This document shows positions 49,361 through 58,075 of a DNA stretch of 64,000 bases, piece by piece (the stretch's first letter is position 1; each line of letters begins with the position of its first letter). The notes beneath the pieces are model-generated. The model searched no databases. It saw only the letters and a list, made by a program, of their open reading frames with translations, and had not been told where the DNA came from. The translations under genes and the position numbers were made by a program. Origin of the DNA: Verrucomicrobiota bacterium. GTDB lineage: Bacteria; Verrucomicrobiota; Verrucomicrobiia; Palsa-1439. Where the stretch lies: NCBI GenBank assembly GCA_016871575.1, contig VHCW01000002.1, positions 1 through 64,000 of the forward strand, written 5' to 3'.

Positions 49361-51757
49361 ATGAAACAACTGACGGTCATCCTCGCCCTTTGGCTGCCGC
49401 TGACAGGTCTGACGCAAACCAATCTTCCCGGTCTGTTGATCGAGGCGGAGAACTTCAGCCGCAAGGAACCCGCCAAAGGCGACTTCGCCCGTCCAGCCAA
49501 GAATCCGTCTTGCAGCGGTGGCGAGTATCTGGTCCGTTTTCATGAGGAAGGCCGTTGTTATTACGGTTTCACCGTGCCGGCAGGCGGATTGTATCGCGGC
49601 TGGCTCCGGTATGCCCGGAGAACCGGCGACGGCACGATCGCGATTACGCTGAACGGCAAGGAAATGAAAGCCCCCTTGCCAGCCACCGGTTCGCTCGAAG
49701 GCGCGGGAGCGTGGAAATGGACGAAGTTATTCGAGCAAAACCTGTCGCCCGGCAAGCACACGCTCGTTCTTCGCAATGCTGCCATTCGTCCCGATTGCAT
49801 CTTTATCTCCACAGTTACAAAGCCCCCCGAAATCACCAAACTGACTGACGTGACTTCCTCGGAAGCATTGCCAGCCGATGTGCAGGCCAAGCTGGCCAAG
49901 CCGATTGAACCGGTCTTTCCCGATTGGCTGAAAGATTGTAGCCGATATCAACTGCCGCGTTGGTACGATGAGGTTCGCGTCTGCGCGCACACTCGTCTCT
50001 CATCGAAATTGCAGAACCTGCCGATTTTCTTCCAAGCCGGCCAGGCCATCGCGTCGCTTGGTTTCAAGCAATTCGCCCGTCATATCAAATCCGGCGATGA
50101 AGCCGCTTGGTGGCCGAGCAGGGTCGGCGCGGTGCAAGACTGGGCGAAGAACCGCAACGTGGCGAAGGAACTCATTGACGACGCCCACAAAAACAGACTG
50201 CGCATCATGGTCTATCACCGGCACATGGAAGACGGATACATGGCCAAGCAACATCCCGACTGGGTCTGCGTCGGACCGGGCGGCAAATACCTGCACACCA
50301 AGCGCGGCGACAACCTCTGTTTCAACTCGCCCTACGTGGATTACTTGATTCAGCGCCAGTTGGAACTGGTGGACTTGGGCGCGGACGCATTTTATTACGA
50401 CGAAGTTCACATGCCGAAGTCGGGTTGCTGGTGCCGCTTCTGCAAGGAGAAGTTCAAGGTGGAAACCGGCGTTGATCACCCGACGGCGGTCAATCCCGCC
50501 GATCCCGTGTATCGCAAGCTCATCGAGTTCAACAACGCAACCATCGAACGGGCGTTCCTGCGGATTCGTCGCGCATTGCACGCCCGCAACCCCGAAGTCG
50601 TGATGCTCATTGGCAGCAACACCTATCCCGGCCTCGGAGACCCGCACCTGAGTCATCGGCTGTTTCGCATTGCCGACGCCATGAAAACCGAGTTCAGCCT
50701 CCCGGCGCGACCGGGAGTGAGTCGGGTCTTTTCGCGCGATGCCACTCTGAAACCGATTCCCCGCGACATCCGCATCGGCATGGGATACGCCTTGTCGCGC
50801 GACGCAACAGATGGCCGTCCGCCGCACGTCTGGTGTCACGGTTTGCTCGACAGCGAGTCGGCCTGTTTCGCGACGGCCGGCATGATCGCGCACGGGTGCG
50901 TCGCCAACTTGGACAACAATGAACGAGAGATTCCCAATCCTGCTCTTTTCAAAGACGCCGTGGCGCTCGGCAATCGTGTTGCCCCGGCGTTCGCCGGGAT
51001 GCGTCCGCTCCACTGGGCGGCGGTGCATTTCTCCGAACTCGCCCGCAACCGCCATCTGCCGAACGAGTCCGCCGCGTGGAAACAGGTCATCTATCCATCG
51101 GTGGGCGCGTATCAGGCGTTGTCGCGCGCCCGTTTGCCGGTGCGCGTGCTCACCGACAGCCATCTCGAAGAAGGCGCATTGGACGGTTACCGGGTTCTGT
51201 TTCTGCCGGCGCCGAAGGATTTGACCGGGACGATGCGACAAAACGTGGCGAAGTTCAAAGCCGCCGGCGGACTTGTCATCGAACAACAACCGTCATGGGA
51301 ATGGCACGATCCGAACGGCGGACAGGAGAAAGCCACAGCTGAATTCCTCCGGGCCATTACCGGCGAATCAGTCCTTGTCCCGGTTCAAGCTCTTGGCGGC
51401 CCGCCAACCATGCACTGCGAGAGCTACGTCGCGCCGGATCGCAAACGGTTGACGGTGGCGTTGGTCAATGATTTCTCATGGGTCGCCACCGGCACACAAG
51501 GCAACGAAGATCAGGCTGATGAGCCGCGACAGAAACGCGCCCCTCAATCATCAAAGCGAACAGAATCCGAACCGGTCAAAACGAAACGCCCCAGCCCCTG
51601 TCAGGGCGTGACAGTCGTCTTGCGCGTCCACGCGCAACCGAAACAGATCACCAATCTCATGACCGGCCAAACCCTGACAACCCGACAAGCGGGCAACACA
51701 TGGGAAGTCAGCGTGCCTGATTTTCCCATCCTCGCCGTATTGCGCATCGAGTTGTAG
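49361..51757 (+). CDS. Secreted multidomain TIM-barrel protein with CBM-like N-terminus
   Basis: The 798-residue product has a Sec signal (MKQLTVILALWLPLTGLTQ). Residues ~25-150 form a CBM6/35-like sandwich (LLIEAENFSRKE, AAIRPDCIFIS). A beta/alpha barrel covers ~190-560, with YYDEVHMPKSGCWCRFC around ~345-361 (likely active-site Asp/Glu plus a CxC...C cluster that could bind metal). A GH42-like trimerisation-type domain (~565-700; LPVRVLTDSHLEEGALDGYRVL split by turns) follows, then a beta tail interrupted by a ~40-residue charged insert. No named family is assigned; it is probably a glycosidase. It lies 126 bases after the sulfur module and starts a second glycan block. Confidence 0.65.
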   Translation: MKQLTVILALWLPLTGLTQTNLPGLLIEAENFSRKEPAKGDFARPAKNPSCSGGEYLVRFHEEGRCYYGFTVPAGGLYRGWLRYARRTGDGTIAITLNGKEMKAPLPATGSLEGAGAWKWTKLFEQNLSPGKHTLVLRNAAIRPDCIFISTVTKPPEITKLTDVTSSEALPADVQAKLAKPIEPVFPDWLKDCSRYQLPRWYDEVRVCAHTRLSSKLQNLPIFFQAGQAIASLGFKQFARHIKSGDEAAWWPSRVGAVQDWAKNRNVAKELIDDAHKNRLRIMVYHRHMEDGYMAKQHPDWVCVGPGGKYLHTKRGDNLCFNSPYVDYLIQRQLELVDLGADAFYYDEVHMPKSGCWCRFCKEKFKVETGVDHPTAVNPADPVYRKLIEFNNATIERAFLRIRRALHARNPEVVMLIGSNTYPGLGDPHLSHRLFRIADAMKTEFSLPARPGVSRVFSRDATLKPIPRDIRIGMGYALSRDATDGRPPHVWCHGLLDSESACFATAGMIAHGCVANLDNNEREIPNPALFKDAVALGNRVAPAFAGMRPLHWAAVHFSELARNRHLPNESAAWKQVIYPSVGAYQALSRARLPVRVLTDSHLEEGALDGYRVLFLPAPKDLTGTMRQNVAKFKAAGGLVIEQQPSWEWHDPNGGQEKATAEFLRAITGESVLVPVQALGGPPTMHCESYVAPDRKRLTVALVNDFSWVATGTQGNEDQADEPRQKRAPQSSKRTESEPVKTKRPSPCQGVTVVLRVHAQPKQITNLMTGQTLTTRQAGNTWEVSVPDFPILAVLRIEL

Positions 51758-51845
51758 CGGACTGTTGAGATTGTCGAAAACTCGTGACCGGTTTGGGCCG
51801 GTGGTTTATGGTGTGATGCACATTGAAAACCCGCAGACACAACCC

Positions 51846-53282
51846 ATGAATCACTCACAATCATCACGCGTTAACTATTCGCAATCGAGCCGCCGCTGTT
51901 TCATCAAGACCGCCATCGGCGGTGCGGTGCTCGGCCCGTTGGCGTTGACAACGGTCAATGGAGCAAGCGAAGGCTTCCCTAACTTTGCGCGCGGCGAAGT
52001 CGTTCGCACGGGCGGCGAGGTGACGGGCGATGGCCGTTTCATCGAGAAACAACGGGCGATTCCGGTGGCTGGTCGCGTCCAGGTGATTGTGTGCGGCGGC
52101 GGCCCGGCCGGCATGGGGGCGGCCATTGCGGCCGCGCGCGCCGGCGCCAAGACGCTGTTGATCGAAATGGCCGGGTGCCTCGGCGGCACGTGGACGGCGG
52201 GGTTGTTGACCAAGATCATTGATGGCGAACGCAAGACGGGCGTCATGCAGGAAATCCTGCAAGCGATGGCCGAGCGCGGCAGCGACGTGGCGAAAAAAAC
52301 CAAAGGCTCGATCTACGATCCCGAACTGATGAAACTCGTGCTGGAGGAGATGTGCCTCGCCGCCGGCGTGCGAATCCAGTTGCATACCCTGCTCGCCGGC
52401 GCAGTCACCGATGCGCGCAACCGGCTCGTGGCCGTCGTCACCGAATCGAAATCAGGCCGGCAGGCGTGGATGGCGGACCGGTTCATTGATTGCACGGGCG
52501 ACGGCGACCTCGCCGTGCAGGCCGGGTGCAAGTTCGACATCGGCGCCAACGACGATTGCGATTGCCAGCCGATGTCGCTGCTTGCCTTGTTGACCGGCGT
52601 TGATCCCGCCGCAATTCCCGGTTTCGTGCGCGAAATCGCCGGTGAAAAGGCGAAGACGAACTTGAGAAAGTTGATGGAAGACGCCGGGATTCACCCCAGT
52701 TACGCCCTGCCGACGCTCCGCCACCTGCACAGCGGGATTTTTTCGCTCATGACCAACCACGAGTACGGCGTGCCGGCGTACGACGCGGCCAAGATCAGCG
52801 AGGCGACCATCCGCGCGCGGCGGGAAGTGTTCGACATCATCCGCGACATGCGGAAACTGGGCGGCCCGTGGAAGAACCTCGCCGTCGTGGCCACCGCCGA
52901 ACAAATCGGCGTGCGCGAAGGCCGGCGGATCCACGGGCGCTATACCGTCACCGCCGACGACCTGCGGGAAGGACGCAAACACGCGGATGCCGTTTGCCGG
53001 GTGAATGCCGGCATTGACGTTCATTCGGTTGACCCGAAGAAGACGAAGGGCATCGCGAAGGCCGATTTTCGCGCGAAGCCCTACGACATCCCGTTGCGCG
53101 CGCTGATGGCGAAGGACGTGGACGGCCTGATGCTGGCGGGCCGCTGCATCAGCGGCGATTTCATCGCGCACTCCAGCTATCGCGTCACCGGCAACGCCGT
53201 CGCGATGGGCGAGGCCGCCGGAAAAGTGTCCGTCGAGTCGCTCCAGAAGGGTGTGCTCCCCCACGAACTCGCGGCCAGGTGA
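51846..53282 (+). CDS. Tat-exported FAD-dependent oxidoreductase (PF12831 type)
   Basis: The 478-residue product has a twin-arginine signal (SRRCFIKTAIGGAVLG). The FAD motif VQVIVCGGGPAGMGAAIA is followed by LLIEMAGCLGGTWTAG; later marks are DCTGDGDLAVQAG and AGRCISGDFIAHSSYRVTG. It is closest to 8077-9594. Several in-frame ATGs lie upstream (51816) without good ribosome sites; 51846 is chosen because it leaves a normal Tat n-region. It overlaps the following TIM-barrel gene by GTGA, again coupling an FAD oxidoreductase with a glycan-active protein. The substrate is unknown. Confidence 0.85.
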   Translation: MNHSQSSRVNYSQSSRRCFIKTAIGGAVLGPLALTTVNGASEGFPNFARGEVVRTGGEVTGDGRFIEKQRAIPVAGRVQVIVCGGGPAGMGAAIAAARAGAKTLLIEMAGCLGGTWTAGLLTKIIDGERKTGVMQEILQAMAERGSDVAKKTKGSIYDPELMKLVLEEMCLAAGVRIQLHTLLAGAVTDARNRLVAVVTESKSGRQAWMADRFIDCTGDGDLAVQAGCKFDIGANDDCDCQPMSLLALLTGVDPAAIPGFVREIAGEKAKTNLRKLMEDAGIHPSYALPTLRHLHSGIFSLMTNHEYGVPAYDAAKISEATIRARREVFDIIRDMRKLGGPWKNLAVVATAEQIGVREGRRIHGRYTVTADDLREGRKHADAVCRVNAGIDVHSVDPKKTKGIAKADFRAKPYDIPLRALMAKDVDGLMLAGRCISGDFIAHSSYRVTGNAVAMGEAAGKVSVESLQKGVLPHELAAR

Positions 53283-56176
53283 GATCCACCATCAATGCGC
53301 TTTGCGGGTTGCTTCTCAGCGCCATGACGCTTGCCGCGGCGCCGGCGCGGGAGTGGAACTTTGACACGGACGCCGCCGGGTGGCGCGGACCGGGCGGCGA
53401 CAGCGGCGTTGTGGCGGAGCCGGGCAACCCGGCCAATCGCGTTTATCAGGTCGTGGCGGCGAAACCGCATCACACGCTGTTGACGCTCACCGGCAGCGAG
53501 GCGGCGCCGGATTTTATTGTGTCGTTGCGATTGAAGGTCGTCTCGTTCGAGGGCGAACCGCCGGTCATTTACGTGTACGGTCGCCACAGTGGCGGAGGGT
53601 TTCGAGCGGTCACAATCCGTCGCGACGGCATCGGGCTGTTGTGCTATCGCGGGCAAGGATCGCCGGGCGAGCAATTTCCCGGACCAAAACTGTCGGCACC
53701 GTCGTGGGTGCGGGTGAAGTTCGCCTGCCACAAAAACCAGATGATCGGCAAAGCATGGCTCGACGGTGCGACGGAACCTGGCTGGCAGATGGAGGGCGAA
53801 GCGGACGGTCAGCCGAACGGCGCATTTGCGCTGGGTGTCTGGACTTCGCCGCGGACGCCCTCGAAGGCGCGCGTGTTGTTTGATGACATTTCGTTCGGGC
53901 CGATCAGCGAGACCGAATTCGCCGCGCTGCAAACGCAAACGACCGCGCGCCGGCCGCTTGATGTGGCGTCGCTGAAGGTGCAGGACGGCGTGTTTGAAAC
54001 GGCGACCGACATCGGTCTGGTGACGGCGAGCACGGTGGTGGCGTTCGACAAACGGACAGGCGGACTGGCGCACATCGTTCATCGCAAATCAGGACAAGAT
54101 TTTGTGTCGAGCCGGTCAGTGGAACCGTTGTTCAGCGTCGCGCTGACGAAACCTGCCGGGCGCGACAGCGACGGCGTGACGGCGGAAGAATTCCGCAACG
54201 TCAGCATCGCGCGGGCTGGCACCGGCAAATTGGAGTTGCGTTTTGCCGGACACGCATCGCTCTCGTTGACGGCGCGCGTGACGGCGACGGCCGGCGAAGA
54301 CGGGTTGGTGCGGCTGGGCATCGCTGTCGGCAACAAGTCGGACAAGGCTGTCGCGCGAATTGTGTTCCCGCGTTTTGTGTCCCCGGCCTCGCTCGGCGGG
54401 GATGAGCGGTTGTTGTTGCCGTTGTCGCACACCGACGGCGCGTTGATTGAAGCGCCGGGGACGCGCAGCCAGTTGCGCGAGGCGATGTATCCGGAAGCCG
54501 CCTTCACGCAATTTGCCGCGCGCTACGATAAAACGGCCGGGCTGTATCTGGCGGCGCACGACGGCAACGGGCACTGCAAACGGCTTGGCGTGCGGTCGGT
54601 GGCGCGGAAGTCCGTGGAGATTCCATTCACGCACCTCGTGCCGGAAGTGGCGGGGCGCGATGTGGCGCTGCCGTACGGCGTCGTGCTCGGCGCGTTCACG
54701 GGCGATTGGCGCGATGCGGCCGACATTTACAAGCGCTGGGCGAAACAACAGTTCTGGTGTGGCAAGAAACTCGCGGAGCGCGCCGACATTCCGCAGTTCC
54801 TCAAGGACGGCGCGGGCATCCTCATCGCCGGCATCCAGAACCAGAAAGGATACAACGATCTTCTCGGCGAAAACCTCGAACGCTTGCCATCGCTCTGCGC
54901 GGAGTATCGCCGGCGCACGGGACTCAAGCACATCGTGTTCGTGCCGTACGGCTGGGAGAACCGCGGCACGTGGGCGGGCATCCGCTATCTGCCGGCGGTG
55001 CCATCGAATGAAGCGTGGCAGAAGGCCAACGCCAGGTTGCGTGAGCAGGACGACCGCGTGGCGATGCTCACGTCCGGTTTTTGGTGGGTCGTGAAACGCA
55101 AGGAGACGCGCAACGGCCCGGCGTTTGACGACACCGCCGATTTCGAGCAGCGCAAGGCGATGGTGATCCAGAACGCCGACGGCTCGGCGTTTACCGCGGA
55201 TTTCTACGACAAGACGGATGCGCGGGCCGCGTGGCGCGGATTGTCGGTGAAACTCTGCCACGGCAGCGCGGCGGCGCGGGAGACGATGTTGAAGATATTT
55301 CTCGACGTGGCAAGGCTCGGAACGCCGTTGATCAGTTTCGACCAGGAAATCGGCGGCGGCCAACACCAACCCTGTTACAGCATGACGCACGATCATCCGC
55401 CCGGCTACGGCAACTGGATGTGGACCGATTTCCGCGACTTGTGCGCCGAGATGTTGCGGCAGGGCAAACCGATCCAGCCGGAGCTTGGCTTGTTCCTGGA
55501 GAACGTCAGCGAACTGGCGATTCCCTACATGGCGACCTACTGGAGCCGGCAGTTTGGCGAAGTGGACCACGGCACAACGGGCGCGCGCGGCGTCGGGTTG
55601 TTCTCCTATCTCTACCACGAATACGTCACCGCCATCGGCGCGGCGTGCGTGCAGGGCCAAGGCCCGCTCGGCACTCGTCCCTCCGCCGAACTGCGTTGTC
55701 ACGTGCTCGCCAACAACCTCACGCGCGGCCTCATCCCCGGTCCGTTCATCCAAGATGTGCCGCTGGAACCGGGCAACGACAAATGGAAATCGAAAGTCGC
55801 TCAGGCCTATTTCGCGTTCTGCAAACCGTACAGGCATTTCCCCGAATACCTGTTGCTCGGCGAAACGCACCGGCCGCCTGCGATCCAATGCGCCGAGAAA
55901 GAAGCATGGTTCTGGCGAGGCCAGACGCCAACACACCACAAGGCAACCATCACGCTTCCCGTTATCACCGCCGGCAGTTTCAGGGCGGCGGACGGTTCCA
56001 TCGGCACGATCATCGTCAACACGACCGACCAGCCCCAGCAGGCGACCGTGAAAATGAATGCACCCGCGATTCTCTACCGCGCCGATCGCGCCGAGGAACG
56101 CCGTTGGGAACAATCACCGGCCACCGTCACGCTTGCGCTGGAGCCGTTCGGCACGCGAATGTTGGTGACACGGTGA
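53279..56176 (+). CDS. Secreted glycosidase-like protein (DUF6259-like) with LamG-type N-terminus
   Basis: The 965-residue product starts at a GTG overlapping the previous stop and encodes a Sec signal ending LAAAPA. Residues ~20-210 form a concanavalin/LamG-like sandwich (EWNFDTDAAGW ... VLFDDISFGPI). A large beta-sandwich covers ~220-470, and a TIM barrel ~480-870 with HIVFVPYGWENRG, LISFDQEIGGGQH (~685) and GLFLENVSEL. This plan resembles DUF6259-type and GH101-like enzymes; I recognise it by layout only. The candidate nucleophile is the Asp of FDQE. It is likely to act on a glycan outside the cytoplasm. Confidence 0.65.
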   Translation: MRSTINALCGLLLSAMTLAAAPAREWNFDTDAAGWRGPGGDSGVVAEPGNPANRVYQVVAAKPHHTLLTLTGSEAAPDFIVSLRLKVVSFEGEPPVIYVYGRHSGGGFRAVTIRRDGIGLLCYRGQGSPGEQFPGPKLSAPSWVRVKFACHKNQMIGKAWLDGATEPGWQMEGEADGQPNGAFALGVWTSPRTPSKARVLFDDISFGPISETEFAALQTQTTARRPLDVASLKVQDGVFETATDIGLVTASTVVAFDKRTGGLAHIVHRKSGQDFVSSRSVEPLFSVALTKPAGRDSDGVTAEEFRNVSIARAGTGKLELRFAGHASLSLTARVTATAGEDGLVRLGIAVGNKSDKAVARIVFPRFVSPASLGGDERLLLPLSHTDGALIEAPGTRSQLREAMYPEAAFTQFAARYDKTAGLYLAAHDGNGHCKRLGVRSVARKSVEIPFTHLVPEVAGRDVALPYGVVLGAFTGDWRDAADIYKRWAKQQFWCGKKLAERADIPQFLKDGAGILIAGIQNQKGYNDLLGENLERLPSLCAEYRRRTGLKHIVFVPYGWENRGTWAGIRYLPAVPSNEAWQKANARLREQDDRVAMLTSGFWWVVKRKETRNGPAFDDTADFEQRKAMVIQNADGSAFTADFYDKTDARAAWRGLSVKLCHGSAAARETMLKIFLDVARLGTPLISFDQEIGGGQHQPCYSMTHDHPPGYGNWMWTDFRDLCAEMLRQGKPIQPELGLFLENVSELAIPYMATYWSRQFGEVDHGTTGARGVGLFSYLYHEYVTAIGAACVQGQGPLGTRPSAELRCHVLANNLTRGLIPGPFIQDVPLEPGNDKWKSKVAQAYFAFCKPYRHFPEYLLLGETHRPPAIQCAEKEAWFWRGQTPTHHKATITLPVITAGSFRAADGSIGTIIVNTTDQPQQATVKMNAPAILYRADRAEERRWEQSPATVTLALEPFGTRMLVTR

Positions 56177-56526
56177 ACATCTGGTAGGCGACGGTGCCCA
56201 GAGAAAGGAATTTCCGTTTTGAGTGAAACAATTGTTTCACTCAAAACGGAAAATGTGGATGCTCCTGTGCGAGGGCGCGCTGGCTGGTCAGGTGACGTTT
56301 TACGGCCACAACACCTTGAGGAGGCCGGTCCGGCGCTGCCGAACACCAGCCAGGCGGAGTTGACGCGGTAACGCAACAACAATCCCGCTGCGGCCGGTGG
56401 ATGGTGTCGGACTGCTTCATGACCGGACCTCCTGTGGGTTCGCGCCAACATACCGGGGTTGAACGGTGCATCCCTGTTCGCAAAGAAACTGGCTTGGCCG
56501 GGCGAAAACTGCTAAGGAGAGACGCC
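56177..56526. other. Intergenic region with a perfect 42-base palindrome
   Basis: This is a 350-base spacer between the DUF6259-like gene and the pectate lyase gene. Apart from the palindrome at 56211-56252 and an AAGGAG ribosome site at its end, I see no gene and no confident promoter. The frame of the next gene is open for 126 bases upstream of its ATG but lacks signal-peptide character there. Confidence 0.7.
56211..56252. promoter_or_regulatory. Perfect 42-base palindrome with GTGAAACA-NN-TGTTTCAC core
   Basis: The left arm 56211-56231 and right arm 56232-56252 are exact reverse complements with no loop. It is AT-rich against a GC-rich background and lacks a T-tract, so it does not look like a simple terminator. 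Its central 18 bases (56223-56240) resemble those of the palindrome at 61407-61450. It is a candidate operator or a mobile palindromic repeat. Confidence 0.6.
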
Positions 56527-57978
56527 ATGAAAAACCTCCTTGCCTTGCTGGCGTTGTGCGTCATCAGCCGCGAAATGTCTGCTGCCACGTTGCAGGAGGC
56601 GGAAGCCGCCATGGCCAAAGCCACTGCGTTCATGCAGTCCATCGCCACCGAGGGGGGCTACTTGTGGAAATACTCGGAGAACCTCAAGGAGCGCGCCGGC
56701 GAAGGGAAAGCCACGGACACCCAGATTTGGATTCAACCGCCCGGCACACCCTCGATGGGCATGACGTTCCTGCGCGCCTTCGAAGTCACCAAGGATCAGC
56801 GTTACCTGGATGCCGCCCGCGGCGCGGCCCGCGCGCTCGCGCGCGGCCAGTTGGAGTCCGGCGGCTGGGAGTATTCGGTGGATTTCGACTCGAAGAAGTT
56901 CCCGCTCTGTTACCGTCGCACCGACAAGGGCAAACTCACCGCCGCCGAAGCGGCGCAGCGCCGCAACACCACCACGTTCGACGACGACAACACCCAAAGC
57001 GCGCTTCGGTTCCTGATGGCATTCGTCGAAATGGACAAGAAAGACGCCGATGTCTGCGCCGCGCTCGAATACGGCCTCGCGAAGCTGATCGAAGCGCAAT
57101 ACCCCAACGGCGCCTGGCCGCAACGTTACGACGGCAAGCCGCGCAATCCCGCCGATTTCCCCGTCAAACGCGCCGAGTATCCCAAGGACTACCCGCGCAC
57201 CTGCCCGAAGGTCAACTACGCCGGCCACTACACGTTCAACGACCAAAGCATCTCCGATTGCGTTGGCGTGATGCTGGAAGCTTATCATCGTTACGGCAAG
57301 GCCGAGCACCTCGCGGCAGCGAAGAAAGCCGGCGACTTCATGATCCTCGCACAACTGCCGGAGCCGCAGCCCGCGTGGGCGCAACAATACAACGCCAACA
57401 TGGAACCCGCTTGGGCGCGCGCCTTCGAGCCGCCCGCCATCACCGGCGGCGAAAGCGTCCGCGTCATCCGCGATTTGATCGAACTCTATCTGGAAACCGG
57501 TGACGACAAATACCTGAAGCCGATTCCGCCCGCGCTGGCTTGGTATCAACGCTCCGCCCTCGCTCCCAACACGTGGGCGCGCTACTACGAGTTGGAGACC
57601 AACAAACCGATCTACGGCGACCGCGACGGCAACATTTACTACCGGCTCGAAGCGATCAGCGAAGAACGGCAACACGGCTACAGTTGGAAGGGCGGCTACG
57701 GTGTCCCGGTCGTCTTTGCATTATACGAGCGCGTCACGTTGCAGGGACGCGAAGCCTATCTGAAGAGTCGCAGGCCGAAACAAAAGTCGTCCTCGGCAAA
57801 ATCGCTCGAACCGCGCGCCGACAAGATCATCGCCGCGCTTGATGCTCAAGGCCGCTGGCTTACGCGCGGCAAGTTCGCGAACAAGGTCAAAGGGTTGGAG
57901 TTCGGCACGCGGATCGAGACCAGCGTCTTTGCCGCCAACATGAGAGCCTTGAGCGACTATGTCGAGGCCTGTCGGTAG
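56527..57978 (+). CDS. Secreted pectate lyase, polysaccharide lyase family 10
   Basis: The 483-residue product has a Sec signal (MKNLLALLALCVISREMSA); AAGGAG precedes the ATG. The (alpha/alpha) fold carries the PL10 pattern: QIWIQPPGTPSMGMTFLRAF (split), SGGWEYSVDF, TTFDDDNTQSALRFL, YPNGAWPQRYDG and a late HYTFNDQSISD block. It would cleave alpha-1,4-galacturonan by beta-elimination. About 70 residues of C-terminal extension (SRRPKQKSSSAKSLEPRADK...) exceed the usual catalytic domain. It suggests that pectin-like uronate polymers are among the targets. It may be controlled through the perfect palindrome in its upstream region (inference). Confidence 0.85.
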   Translation: MKNLLALLALCVISREMSAATLQEAEAAMAKATAFMQSIATEGGYLWKYSENLKERAGEGKATDTQIWIQPPGTPSMGMTFLRAFEVTKDQRYLDAARGAARALARGQLESGGWEYSVDFDSKKFPLCYRRTDKGKLTAAEAAQRRNTTTFDDDNTQSALRFLMAFVEMDKKDADVCAALEYGLAKLIEAQYPNGAWPQRYDGKPRNPADFPVKRAEYPKDYPRTCPKVNYAGHYTFNDQSISDCVGVMLEAYHRYGKAEHLAAAKKAGDFMILAQLPEPQPAWAQQYNANMEPAWARAFEPPAITGGESVRVIRDLIELYLETGDDKYLKPIPPALAWYQRSALAPNTWARYYELETNKPIYGDRDGNIYYRLEAISEERQHGYSWKGGYGVPVVFALYERVTLQGREAYLKSRRPKQKSSSAKSLEPRADKIIAALDAQGRWLTRGKFANKVKGLEFGTRIETSVFAANMRALSDYVEACR

Positions 57979-58075
57979 CGGAGGCCGAAGTCCTTGATCG
58001 TCGAGGAAGATGCGCGCCGGCGGGTCGTCACATCGAGGGGACGGCGGATGGTGTTGTACAAAAGAAAGGTGCCAC

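Noticed and set aside
56211-56252. Rho-independent terminator
   Set aside because: The palindrome has no loop and no T-tract on either side and lies 35 bases after the upstream stop; the operator or repeat explanation fits as well, so it was not called a terminator.
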